NCBI GenBank assembly: GCA_013286465.1
Contig: JABDFR010000010.1
Location: 1-61,259, forward strand
Reading direction: 5' to 3'
Length of the DNA stretch: 61,259 nucleotides
Source: Acidobacteriota bacterium
GTDB taxonomy: Bacteria; Acidobacteriota; Terriglobia; Acidiferrales; UBA7541
Shown here in pieces: positions 43,184 to 51,648 of this stretch. The position numbers and the translations under genes were made by a program. The number at the start of each line of letters is the position of its first letter. Within the stretch, counting starts at the first letter, position 1. Under the pieces are notes generated by a model. It saw nothing but the letters and a program-made list of their open reading frames with translations, did no database searches and was not told the DNA's origin.

Positions 43184-44110
43184 ATGAGCGGAACTGTGCT
43201 TGAACTCACTCGTGCGGATGTGTGGCGAACCGTTCTCGAACAACTTCCCACCGGCGTTTATCTCCTGGACGGCGGCCAGAAAATTATTTTTTGGAACGCG
43301 GGCGCCGAGCGCATCACCGGGCGTCTCGGGCAGGATGTGGTCGGACGCATGACGCGCGATCAATTGATCAGCCGCGGCGAACCCGGTGTGGCCCCGGAGC
43401 CGGCGGAAGAATCTCCCGTGAGATTGGCGCTGAGGGACGGGCGTGGCAGCAAGGCCGACGTTTTTATCCATCATAAGGATGGCCACCGCGTGCCGATTTC
43501 GCTGCACACCTTCCCGGTGCGCGACGCGAACGGGCACGTGATCGGCGCCGCCGAATCGTTTGAAGAAAATGTGGCCTCCACGGAATGGGACCGGCGCAAG
43601 AGCAAGCTGGAATCGTACGGCTGCTTGGATGAAGCGACCGGCGTGCTGACTCGCGATTTTACCGAGTCGCATGTGCGCGAGAGTCTGACGCGTTTTTCCA
43701 CGCATCCCGTGCCCTTCGCGATTGTTTGCATTCATGCCGATCAGCTCGAGCAAATCCGCAGCAAGTACGGCCCGCGGGCGGCGCAAGACATTTTGAAAGT
43801 GGTGGGGCAAACGCTCGAGCACAGCCTGCGGCCGAACGATATCGTCGGGCATTGGGAAGTGGATGAGTTTTTGGTGCTGCTGGCGGAGTGCAGCCGCTCG
43901 GAAATTGAGAAAGTGGGCGAGCGGCTGAAGAAAATGGTGTCGTACTCGGAGATCAAGTGGTGGGGCGATGCGATTCGCATCAGCGTCTCTTTGGGCGGAA
44001 CAACGGTGTTCCAAGGTGACACGCTCGAATCACTACTGCAACGCGCACATCAAGCCATGAGCGCCAGCATCAGCGCCGGCGGAAATCGCGTGAGCATCCT
44101 CGAAGTCTAG
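43184..44110 (+). CDS. PAS protein with a degenerate GGDEF domain
   Basis: The 308-residue protein has a PAS domain (about residues 12-130: 'LEQLPTGVYLLDGGQKIIFW', 'NAGAERITGRLGQDVVG', 'RVPISLHTFPVRDANGHVIG') and a GGDEF fold (about 145-305). The signature GGDEF reads EVDEF (HWEVDEF, from His223), so diguanylate cyclase activity is doubtful; the domain may bind GTP or cyclic-di-GMP, or act through dimerisation. It lies 33 bp upstream of motA on the same strand, which points to control of motility. Confidence 0.85.
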   Translation: MSGTVLELTRADVWRTVLEQLPTGVYLLDGGQKIIFWNAGAERITGRLGQDVVGRMTRDQLISRGEPGVAPEPAEESPVRLALRDGRGSKADVFIHHKDGHRVPISLHTFPVRDANGHVIGAAESFEENVASTEWDRRKSKLESYGCLDEATGVLTRDFTESHVRESLTRFSTHPVPFAIVCIHADQLEQIRSKYGPRAAQDILKVVGQTLEHSLRPNDIVGHWEVDEFLVLLAECSRSEIEKVGERLKKMVSYSEIKWWGDAIRISVSLGGTTVFQGDTLESLLQRAHQAMSASISAGGNRVSILEV

Positions 44111-44143
44111 ACCGCTCTCCGCAGCGAAGGAGTTTGCTTCGGT

Positions 44144-45022
44144 ATGTTCGTAATTATCGGCATCGTCGTGGTGATTGGCGCCATCATGGGCGGTTACTTG
44201 ATGGAGCATGGGCCGGTGGCCGTGTTGGTGCAGCCTGTGGAGCTGCTCATTATTGGCGGAGCTGCCATCGGCACTTTGCTGATTGCCAATCCGCTGCATA
44301 TTTTGAAAAAAATCACCGGAGGAATCACTGGAGTGTTCGGTGCGTCGCGGTTTGATAAACAGAAATATCTGGATTCGTTAAAGATGATGTTCGAGCTGTT
44401 CAGCCGTGCGCGGCGCGAAGGGCTGATGGCGCTCGAATCCGATAGCGATGAGCCGGAGAAAAGCCCGATTTTTTCGAAGTATCCGGCGTTTCTGAAGGAT
44501 CACCACGCGCTGGAGTTCGTTTGCGATACGTTGCGCATGGCGGCCAGCGGAGGTGTCGAGCCGTTTGATGCGGATCAGATGATGGAGGCGGACATGGACT
44601 CGCATCATCATGACGCGAGCCAGCCGATCGGGGCGCTTTCGACGGTGGCCGATTCGCTTCCCGGTCTCGGAATCGTGGCGGCGGTGCTAGGCGTGGTGAT
44701 CACCATGGGCGCGCTCGGGGGCCCGCCCGAGGAGATTGGGAAAAAAGTGGCGGCGGCGCTGGTGGGGACCTTTCTCGGGATTTTGCTGTGCTACGGATTT
44801 GTTGGGCCGTTGGCTGCGAACATGTTGAAGGCTTCGGAAGATGAGCACGCTTATTATCACGTGCTGCGAGTTGTGATTATCGCGTTCATGAAGGGATCCG
44901 CTCCGTCGGTCGCCGTGGAAATTGGGCGACGAGCAATTCCCGGGCACGCACGGCCGTCGTTTTCGGAAGCGGAGCGCTATTGCAAGGCCAAATCCGCGGC
45001 GCCCGAAGCGGTGGCCGCATGA
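44144..45022 (+). CDS. motA: Flagellar motor stator protein MotA
   Basis: The 292-residue protein has four membrane helices: 'IIGIVVVIGAIMGGYLME', 'VELLIIGGAAIGTLLIANP', 'GLGIVAAVLGVVITMGALGG' and 'AALVGTFLGILLCYGFVGPL'. The conserved charged cytoplasmic loop ('ARREGLMALESD') and the Pro-Gly before helix 3 fit MotA of the proton-driven stator. It works with MotB at the inner membrane. The start is about 12 bases after AAGGAG. No other flagellar genes are present in the window. Confidence 0.93.
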   Translation: MFVIIGIVVVIGAIMGGYLMEHGPVAVLVQPVELLIIGGAAIGTLLIANPLHILKKITGGITGVFGASRFDKQKYLDSLKMMFELFSRARREGLMALESDSDEPEKSPIFSKYPAFLKDHHALEFVCDTLRMAASGGVEPFDADQMMEADMDSHHHDASQPIGALSTVADSLPGLGIVAAVLGVVITMGALGGPPEEIGKKVAAALVGTFLGILLCYGFVGPLAANMLKASEDEHAYYHVLRVVIIAFMKGSAPSVAVEIGRRAIPGHARPSFSEAERYCKAKSAAPEAVAA

Positions 45023-45078
45023 GCGCGCGCGGCGCGTAGACGAAACTCTGTCCTCGCCGTCATTCCGGAGCTGTGCTT

Positions 45079-45867
45079 ATGGCAAATCAGAAACCGATCA
45101 TCATCATCAAGAAAAAAGGCGGCCACGGCGGCCATCATGGCGGCGCCTGGAAGGTGGCCTATGCGGATTTTGTTACCGCGATGATGGCGCTCTTCATCGT
45201 TCTCTGGCTTTTGAACCAAAGTCCGAAAATTCAGGCCGCGGTCGGCGGCTATTTTCGCGATCCTAACGGCACGGCGGCCAAGCCCGCCACCGACAAGCCC
45301 GGTGTCTCCGATCATTTCATGCTCAATCCCGATTCGATGGAGAAGCTGAAGCAAGGGATCGAGAAAAAGTTGAAGGAAGTGCCTAATTTCGACAAGCTCA
45401 AGGACCACATCGAGATGACCATTACCGCCGAAGGTCTGCGAATCGATCTGCTGGAGGGTTCCAATGGGACATTCTTTGATAGCGGGAGCCCGAAGCTGAG
45501 CGCCGATGGCCAGGAATTGCTCACCGTGCTGGCGGGGCAACTCGGCGATCTTCCCAACATGATTTGCATCGAAGGCCACACGGACGCGAAGCCCTACGGC
45601 GGGGCGAGCGCGTACACGAACTGGGAACTTTCCGCGGATCGCGCGAATACGGCGCGGCGGGTGATGCAGGGAAATGGCCTGCGGCACGATCAAATCTCGC
45701 AAGTGCGCGGATTCGCCGATCAAATGCTGCGGCGGCCGCAGGCGCCGCTCGATCCGGCGAACCGGCGCATCTCCGTAATTGTGCAGTATGTACCGCAAGC
45801 CAAGGGCGATGCGGCCACTCCCGCCGCCACGCCGGAACATCCCGGTGCGAAGCCCGCGGTGCCGTAA
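45079..45867 (+). CDS. motB: Flagellar motor stator protein MotB
   Basis: The 262-residue protein has a short His/Lys-rich N-terminus, then one membrane helix carrying the proton-binding Asp in 'VAYADFVTAMMALFIVLWLL'. A plug-like segment is followed by an OmpA/MotB peptidoglycan-binding domain ('ICIEGHTDAKPYGG', 'NWELSADRANTARRVMQGNG', 'PANRRISVIVQYV'). The ATG at 45079 is preferred to the GTG six bases earlier. It follows motA by 56 bp. Gap 45868-46230 holds a promoter-region element but no gene. Confidence 0.94.
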   Translation: MANQKPIIIIKKKGGHGGHHGGAWKVAYADFVTAMMALFIVLWLLNQSPKIQAAVGGYFRDPNGTAAKPATDKPGVSDHFMLNPDSMEKLKQGIEKKLKEVPNFDKLKDHIEMTITAEGLRIDLLEGSNGTFFDSGSPKLSADGQELLTVLAGQLGDLPNMICIEGHTDAKPYGGASAYTNWELSADRANTARRVMQGNGLRHDQISQVRGFADQMLRRPQAPLDPANRRISVIVQYVPQAKGDAATPAATPEHPGAKPAVP

Positions 45868-46002
45868 GCCCTGTCGTTGCCGCTCATTACCGGGGTGAGC
45901 CCTCTTTCAGCTGGCTGCCGCTTGCTCTCAGCTCTCCGTAATTCCGCATGCCGTTTGCGCGCTTTCGTACTACGTAGTTCCCTCCAAAGTAATCGCCCGT
46001 AA

Positions 46003-46053
46003 GGGTAACTAAAAAGTACTGTCCTCAATCCGCGCTTCCGTACAGTAGTTTCC
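46003..46053 (+). promoter_or_regulatory. Conserved upstream element of the first di-haem oxidoreductase gene
   Basis: GGGTA (46003-46007), 32 bases, then GTACAGTAGTTTCC (46040-46053). The same two boxes with exactly 32 bases between them occur upstream of the paralogue at 47833-47883. The element is 178 bp before the start codon. It may be a regulator site plus core promoter. Confidence 0.5.
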
Positions 46054-46230
46054 CCCTTTTCATCGGCTTAGCTTGGCCTCTGAGTCTCACGCCGCGTGCT
46101 CCAAAAAAATGGGCCGCGCGCGATGACCCGCGAGCCTGCCAACCCAGCCCTCGCTGTTTGGCAGGCTCTCCGTACCGGCGCGAACCTGGCGTCGAGAAGA
46201 TCGAGCGGGAGAAGACTCGGGGAGAAAGAG

Positions 46231-47649
46231 ATGAACCAGGAAACGGGGCTAAGTTTTCGGCAGCGGTTAGCGATTTTATTTTTCATTCTCGCGGTGAGCA
46301 GCGCGGCGGCCGGAGCGCTGGGGCAGCAGGATTCCTCGGACGAGGTCATTGATCCAGGTCCGCGGATAGGAGGCGTCGGAGCGGGGGGCTTTCTTATGGG
46401 GCTTACCGACGCGCAGCAGGCGCAAGCGAACGACGGCGCCATGCGTTTCGTCGAGCCGGAAACTTTCACCGGCGGTCTCGGGCCGTTCTATAACTCGGGC
46501 ACGCAACGCGCGTGCGGCGGCTGCCATGCGCAGCCAAATGTGGGCGGGTCATCGCCCTCGGCATCGGCCTATCCTTATATCGGGCCGAACCCGCAAGCCA
46601 CCGTGGACTACAACGCCTACAGCGCCACCAACGTAATCCCGCCGTTCATCAGCGCCGACGGACCCGTGCGCGAAATGCGCCTCGTTTACTTCCACAAGCC
46701 CAACGGCAACTTGAATCTGAACGCGCCCGATGGCGGCGTCCACGATCTCTACAACGTCACCGGGCGCACGGACAACACCACCTGCACGCTGCCGCAACCG
46801 AATTTCGCCCAGGAGTTGGCGCAGGGCAACGCCATATTCCGGATTCCGACGCCGGTGTTTGGCGCCGGGCTGATTGAAAACATCGACGACGGCACGATTC
46901 TGGCGAATCAGGCGGCCAGCCAGGCGGCGGCCGCTGCGGCCGGAATTCCGATCGCCGGCCAGGTGAACCGCAACGGAAACGACGGCACCATCTCGCGATT
47001 CGGCTGGAAAGCCCAGAACAAGTCGCTGCTGATTTTTGCCGGCGAGGCTTACAACGTGGAAGATGGCGTCACCAATGAATTATTCCCGACGCAAAGGCCC
47101 ACGCCCGGAACTACTCTCCCGCCCGGCTGCCTCGTGAATGCGACGCCGGAAGACCGCTCGAATCCGGAGTCAGCGGGAGTCGCGGTGAACAGCGATGTGA
47201 CGGCGTTCGCGGCGTTCATGCGCATGCTCGCGCCACCGACGCCCGCCGCTCCCACGGCTCAAACGCTGGCAGGACAGCAGACTTTCTCGAATATCGGCTG
47301 CGCCCTTTGCCACACTCCCACGATGACCACAGCTCAATCCACCGAGGCTGCCGCGCTCTCCGGCGTCCCGGCCAATCTCTATAGCGACCTCCTGATCCAC
47401 AACATGGGCGACAAGCTTGCCGATGGCGTTTCGCAGGGAGGCGCGAACGGGCAGCAATTCCGTAGCGCTCCGTTGTGGGGAGTGGGCCAGCGCGTATTTT
47501 TCCTGCACGATGGACGAACTTCCGATCTGGCCGAGGCCATTCGCCAGCATAAGAGCCACGGCAGCGAAGCCAACCAGGTGATCGACAACTTCGAAAACCT
47601 GTCGCACCGCGACAAGAAGAACCTGCTTTTGTTCCTGCGATCGCTTTAG
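46231..47649 (+). CDS. Di-haem oxidoreductase family protein (DHOR, putative peroxidase), copy 1
   Basis: The 472-residue exported protein has a signal segment ('RLAILFFILAVSSAAAGALG'). Two c-type haem motifs are visible: C95GGCH99 and C357ALCH361. 'GFLMGLTDAQQAQANDGAMR', 'NAIFRIPTPVFGAGLIENID' and 'LWGVGQRVFFLHDGRTSDLA' are typical of the DHOR (DUF1111) family, thought to be periplasmic peroxidases or thiol oxidoreductases. The ATG at 46231 follows GGAGAAAGAG; an upstream ATG at 46096 in the same frame is less likely. A paralogue lies 448 bp downstream. Confidence 0.88.
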   Translation: MNQETGLSFRQRLAILFFILAVSSAAAGALGQQDSSDEVIDPGPRIGGVGAGGFLMGLTDAQQAQANDGAMRFVEPETFTGGLGPFYNSGTQRACGGCHAQPNVGGSSPSASAYPYIGPNPQATVDYNAYSATNVIPPFISADGPVREMRLVYFHKPNGNLNLNAPDGGVHDLYNVTGRTDNTTCTLPQPNFAQELAQGNAIFRIPTPVFGAGLIENIDDGTILANQAASQAAAAAAGIPIAGQVNRNGNDGTISRFGWKAQNKSLLIFAGEAYNVEDGVTNELFPTQRPTPGTTLPPGCLVNATPEDRSNPESAGVAVNSDVTAFAAFMRMLAPPTPAAPTAQTLAGQQTFSNIGCALCHTPTMTTAQSTEAAALSGVPANLYSDLLIHNMGDKLADGVSQGGANGQQFRSAPLWGVGQRVFFLHDGRTSDLAEAIRQHKSHGSEANQVIDNFENLSHRDKKNLLLFLRSL

Positions 47650-47832
47650 TCGAGCGGTGTTTTCTGGCGGAGTGGTGCGCGCTTTCAGCCCGGTGTCTTC
47701 GGGATGGGGATGCCGGCCTGATCGCCGCGGCTACACAAAACAGAAATGCCGCGCATGATTTCGGGAGAAATCCATACAGACATAGCTTTAGGACGCCTAC
47801 TGTGTTTTTTCCGATCGAGTACTCCCCCTACA

Positions 47833-47883
47833 GGGTAGTCCTTAGACCCTGACCCAAATAAGCACCTCGGTACAGTAGTATCC
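47833..47883 (+). promoter_or_regulatory. Conserved upstream element of the second di-haem oxidoreductase gene
   Basis: GGGTA (47833-47837), 32 bases, then GTACAGTAGTATCC (47870-47883). It matches the element at 46003-46053 in sequence of both boxes and in spacing. It lies 215 bp before the start codon, in the gene-free stretch 47650-48097, which holds nothing else I recognise. Confidence 0.5.
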
Positions 47884-48097
47884 AAATTTCCATAGGCATA
47901 GTTTACAGAGCGAATAGAAGGTCGCGTCTCGCAGAAGTTGGGAACGACGCGCTGTTTTTGGGCCCGCCTCTCCCGCCGCGTGCAGCGGATCTTCGCCGAA
48001 CCTACCCCCCAGGCTCGGGTGTCCAGAAGGCTTTCCGGCAGCAACCAATTTGAAGTTCTCCAGGACCCAGCCGGGGAAACTCGGGGAGACATACTTC

Positions 48098-49480
48098 ATG
48101 AAGCAGCAGATCCAGATGTTTGTCACGAAACGTCTGTCGTTGTTGTTCCTGGCTCTGGCGGTGTCCATCGTAACCACCGGCGCTTTCAATAATCAAAATA
48201 ACTCCGACTCAGACAGCTTGGACCCCGGCGTCCGCGGCGGTACTCCAGCCGCAGGCGGGCCCAGAGCCAATCTCTCGTCAAATTACCAGCAGATGTTCAC
48301 CGCCTCCCAGTTGCGGTTTCAGGAAGTGGATTCGGTGTCCGGGACTCTGCCGAACGAAGCAGGCAGTGGTCTAGGCCCCGGTTTCAACGCCAATAGCTGC
48401 GCCGCTTGTCACGCACAGCCGGCCGTGGGCGGTTCCAGTCCAGCCGTGAATCCGCAGTTCTCGCTGGCCAACTTGGACGGCGCTACGAACCAACTGCCGG
48501 AATTCATCCTGTCGAACGGCCCGGTCCGCGAAGTGCGCTTTATCTCGAATCCGGACGGAACGCCGGACGGCGGTGTCCACGATATCTTCACCATCGCCGG
48601 CCGCACGGACGCTCCCGGCTGCGTCGATCCGCAGCCTGACTTCGCTACGGCCTTGGCTCAGGGCAACGCCATCTTCCGCATTCCGACTCCCGTGTTTGGC
48701 GCCGGACTTGTCGAAGACATTTCCGACACCGCTATCCTTGCCAATGCCGCGGCCAATGCCAATGTGAAGGCGCAGTACGGCATTACTGGCGTGCCGAATC
48801 ACTCGGGCAACGACGGTTCGATCACGCGGTTTGGCTGGAAGGCACAGAACAAGTCGATGTTGATCTTCGCGGGCGAAGCCTACAACGTGGAACAGGGCGT
48901 GACCAACGAAGTGTTTCCGAACGAGCGGGACAAGACTCCAAGCTGCCAGTTTAACGGCATCGCGGAAGATGACACGAATATGGCCACGAATGACTCGGCG
49001 TTCGCTCCGTCGGCTTACTCCTCTGACGTCGTGAACTTCGCCATGTTCGCCCGCCTGTCGGCGCCTCCGACCCCGGCTCCGCAGACTGCACAGACCCAGG
49101 CTGGCGCGCAGGTGTTCAGCAATATCGGCTGCGCTCTTTGCCATACCCCGACCATCAATACCGGCGCCACCTCATTCGTCACGAAGGAAGTGAACGTGCC
49201 AGTTAACGCGTTCTCCGACTTCCTTGTTCACAATATGGGCAGCGGTCTCGCCGATCACGTTGCGCAGGGCAACGCGGCCGGCAATGAGTTCAGGACTGCT
49301 CCGTTGTGGGGTGTGGGACAGCGCATCTTCTTCCTGCACGATGGCCGGACGTCGAACCTCGTAGAAGCCATCAAGGCGCACAAGAGCCATGGCAGCGAGG
49401 CCAACGCGGTAATCAATAATTTCGAAAACCTGTCACACACACAAAAGCAGAACTTGATGCTGTTTCTACGATCTTTGTAG
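48098..49480 (+). CDS. Di-haem oxidoreductase family protein (DHOR), copy 2
   Basis: The 460-residue paralogue of the preceding gene has a signal segment and haem motifs C101AACH105 and C345ALCH349. Matching strings include 'GSGLGPGFNANSCAACHAQP', 'NAIFRIPTPVFGAGLVEDIS', 'SRF/TRFGWKAQNKS' and 'FFLHDGRTSNLVEAIKAHKS', so the two arose by duplication, including upstream DNA. GGGGAGA lies before the ATG at 48098. The TAG stop is part of the GTAG foot of a family E repeat. A shared substrate or electron partner is likely but unknown. Confidence 0.88.
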   Translation: MKQQIQMFVTKRLSLLFLALAVSIVTTGAFNNQNNSDSDSLDPGVRGGTPAAGGPRANLSSNYQQMFTASQLRFQEVDSVSGTLPNEAGSGLGPGFNANSCAACHAQPAVGGSSPAVNPQFSLANLDGATNQLPEFILSNGPVREVRFISNPDGTPDGGVHDIFTIAGRTDAPGCVDPQPDFATALAQGNAIFRIPTPVFGAGLVEDISDTAILANAAANANVKAQYGITGVPNHSGNDGSITRFGWKAQNKSMLIFAGEAYNVEQGVTNEVFPNERDKTPSCQFNGIAEDDTNMATNDSAFAPSAYSSDVVNFAMFARLSAPPTPAPQTAQTQAGAQVFSNIGCALCHTPTINTGATSFVTKEVNVPVNAFSDFLVHNMGSGLADHVAQGNAAGNEFRTAPLWGVGQRIFFLHDGRTSNLVEAIKAHKSHGSEANAVINNFENLSHTQKQNLMLFLRSL

Positions 49481-49515
49481 GGGAGAGTGCTCTAGTCTTC
49501 CCGCGATCCGGCCCC
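49477..49515 (+). repeat. Single REP hairpin, family E, overlapping a stop codon
   Basis: GTAG (49477-49480) contains the stop codon of the preceding gene. It is followed by GGGAGAG, loop, and a diverged right half, then the family tail ending in CCGGCCCC. The copy is less perfect than those at 16154 and 3597. Confidence 0.6.
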
Positions 49516-49557
49516 GTAAAGGCAACAACGATTAGTGTAGTAAAAAGAAACGTCAAA

Positions 49558-49605
49558 CCGTCCTGAGAATTGAGCACAAGGCGTAGCAGCTCAATCTCAG
49601 GACGG
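49558..49605. repeat. Isolated strong inverted repeat
   Basis: CCGTCCTGAGAATTGAGC (49558-49575) pairs with GCTCAATCTCAGGACGG (49589-49605) along 17 positions with one bulged A; the loop is 13 bases. No T-tract or GTAG foot is present. It lies in the 385-bp gap 49481-49865 between the di-haem gene and the VWFA gene, where I see no other feature. Confidence 0.6.
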
Positions 49606-49865
49606 CAAACCGGCAATCGCAATCCTTCTCTCCTCAGGGCCTCGAGGCCCCGGTTTCAGGCACAGGGCGCAACACCTTGCCGCCGGACCGGGGCCGAGAG
49701 GCAATCCCCTCAAAATCGGGCAAGAAGCCCAGTGTGTGCCAAATCGGGACATTTTCTTGTTGCTTGCTGAAAATTCGCCTGTATCATTCTGCCGCCTGAC
49801 TCTGCAACGTCTGTAATATCAAGCACGTCTCACCTAATGGGGGACGTCCCCACATGGAGGCTTTC

Positions 49866-50816
49866 ATGCAAAAGCTCAGCCGGTTATTCAAAATCACTCT
49901 CGGGCCAGCACTACTGTTACTCGCAGCACTCTCGGTTCATGCACAGGCGCAAAATCCTTCGGCGACGGTGCCGATTCGCGCCGTTGTTACGGTGGTCGGA
50001 AAGAACTACACCGAGCCGCCCAAGGTCACAAAAGATGATGTCCAGGTTTACGACGGCAAAGATAAATTGACCGTTTCGGAATGGGTGCCCGCGCAAGGCG
50101 ATCGCGGCGCGCTCGATTTCGCGGTGGTGATCGACGAAGAGACCAGTACCGATTTGGGACTGCAGCTCAACGACATCAAAGATTTCATCAAGGAAACGCC
50201 GGCGGGCACGCGCGTGGCGGTTTTTTACGCGGCCAATGGCACGGTGAAAATTGCGTCAGATTTCACGGCGGATCATGACGCCGCGGCGAAATCCGTCCGT
50301 CTGCCGCTCGGCAATGGCGGCGCTTACTCGAGCGATTATCTCTCGGTGATCGATTTGATGAAGCGCTGGCCCGCGACCAACGGACGCCGCGAGATGCTTT
50401 TGGTGGCGGATGGAATTGACCGCTTCCGCGGCGACTTCCCGTCCAGCCCGGATCTCGACACGGCCATCGCCCGCGCGCAACGCTCCGGTATCATCATCCA
50501 CACCATCTTTGCACGCGGCGTGGGCTTCATCGGACGCAACTTCTTCCGCGCCAGCTTGGGGCAGAGCAATCTTTCCAAGATCGCGGAAGAAACCGGCGGC
50601 GAATCTTTCTTCCAGGGCATGGAAACGCCGATCGCCTACGCGCCGTTCCTGAAGCAGCTCAACTTTGTGCTCAACAACCAGTATCTGGTCACCGCGCTTA
50701 ACAAGCCTGCCAAGAAAGCCGGCCTGCGGCGCATCCGCGTCCGCACCGAGATTGGCGGCGTGGATATCTCCGCACCCGAGAGCTGGTGGGTGCCGGCGGC
50801 GGGCGGCGCCGAGTAA
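49866..50816 (+). CDS. Secreted VWFA-domain protein (acidobacterial type)
   Basis: The 316-residue protein has a signal peptide ('LFKITLGPALLLLAALSVHA', cut after AQAQ) and a VWFA domain whose metal-site motif reads 'VVIDEETSTDLGLQ' rather than the full DxSxS. 'REMLLVADGIDRFRG' and 'IIHTIFARGVGF' fit the later strands. 'VTKDDVQVYDGKDKLTVSEW' matches the N-terminal part of acidobacterial VWFA-related proteins. The ATG at 49866 has GGAGG six bases upstream. A terminator follows 38 bp after the stop. It is probably an adhesion or scaffold protein. Confidence 0.85.
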   Translation: MQKLSRLFKITLGPALLLLAALSVHAQAQNPSATVPIRAVVTVVGKNYTEPPKVTKDDVQVYDGKDKLTVSEWVPAQGDRGALDFAVVIDEETSTDLGLQLNDIKDFIKETPAGTRVAVFYAANGTVKIASDFTADHDAAAKSVRLPLGNGGAYSSDYLSVIDLMKRWPATNGRREMLLVADGIDRFRGDFPSSPDLDTAIARAQRSGIIIHTIFARGVGFIGRNFFRASLGQSNLSKIAEETGGESFFQGMETPIAYAPFLKQLNFVLNNQYLVTALNKPAKKAGLRRIRVRTEIGGVDISAPESWWVPAAGGAE

Positions 50817-50853
50817 TCTGCACGGCAACGTTTTACGGGTGAAGGATAGGCGG

Positions 50854-50887
50854 AAAAGGCATCCCGCATTGCCGGGATGCCTTTTTT
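50854..50887 (+). terminator. Rho-independent terminator after the VWFA gene
   Basis: GGCATCCCG (50858-50866) and CGGGATGCC (50873-50881) form a perfect stem with a six-base loop, followed by six T residues and preceded by four A residues. Confidence 0.85.
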
Positions 50888-50963
50888 CGTTGCCTCCCGG
50901 AAATTCTGCGCAAGTGTGCGAAATGGAACTGCACAGGTTCCGCGCGCGCCTCATCATGGACAC

Positions 50964-51335
50964 ATGCTGCGAAAGAAAATCAAGAAGCGGCGTGACGATG
51001 CCACCCGCGCAAGCGTCAAGCGGGAGATGGCCAAGCCGCGCATCGCCAGATCCGCGCGAATCGCGGAGCTCAAACTCGATGCGGTAAGAATTCCCGAAGA
51101 GCCCAGCACCACCATGTCTGGAGTTGTTGACAGAATTATCCTATCCGCGCGGCCCAGCCAGCCGGAGCAGGCAAATATTATTGTGGACGTGCCCGACAAG
51201 CGCTATCGCGATCTGCGCATCGAAAATACGTTAATCGACGAACATGGCGATGATGTAAGCCTCAAGAAGGGCGCTCACGTCGAGGTCACGCTGACTTCCA
51301 AGAACGCCGGACACGCAAAACATCATCATCCGTAA
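50964..51335 (+). CDS. Small basic protein of unknown function
   Basis: The 123-residue protein has a very basic N-terminus ('MLRKKIKKRRDDATRASVKR') and a beta-rich C-terminal half ('SGVVDRIILSARPSQPEQAN', 'DLRIENTLIDEHGDDVSLKK', 'GAHVEVTLTSK'). It ends in His/Lys. The frame opens at 50877 inside the terminator, so the ATG at 50964 is preferred. Its composition allows nucleic-acid binding, but no fold is recognised. The gap 51336-51648 holds a family A repeat pair. Confidence 0.6.
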   Translation: MLRKKIKKRRDDATRASVKREMAKPRIARSARIAELKLDAVRIPEEPSTTMSGVVDRIILSARPSQPEQANIIVDVPDKRYRDLRIENTLIDEHGDDVSLKKGAHVEVTLTSKNAGHAKHHHP

Positions 51336-51463
51336 CGAAGTGTGCGCTTCAATCCGCGAGTTCCCAGTCTTCATCGCTTAACCGCCCTGTAATCCAGCCT
51401 TCATGTAGTTGCGAAAGACTGAGTATTCCCAGACCGAAGCAACGTGTGTGACTGAGTGGTTTT

Positions 51464-51633
51464 GTACCGCTGGCTTCCCTGCCGGCTCTTACGAGGGCAA
51501 ATGTAAGCCAGTACCGTAATCGTGGGCGGCGCGAAATTCTGAGTGCATCGTGCAGTTGAGTTTGTAGTCCGTCCGTGAGTGCTGCCGTGGCGGAGATTAT
51601 CTTCGTAGGAGCCGGCAGAGACGCCAGCGGTAC
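51464..51633. repeat. Inverted REP pair, family A copy 5 (variant)
   Basis: Arms are at 51464-51495 and 51603-51633. Both carry the same departures from the family: GTACCGCTGG/CCAGCGGTAC instead of GTAGCGCTGG/CCAGCGCTAC, and CTGCCGGC/GCCGGCAG. The inner DNA resembles the inner part of copy 6 (for example GTCCGTCCGTGAGTG against GTCCGCCGGTGAGCG). The right arm abuts the earliest possible start codon of the multicopper oxidase gene. Confidence 0.75.
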
Positions 51634-51648
51634 TTGGGAATCGCCACA

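Noticed and set aside
49600-49720. Cyclic-di-GMP (GEMM) riboswitch, from a CACAGGGCGCAAC-like string
   Set aside because: The remaining conserved stems and loops of the GEMM core are missing.
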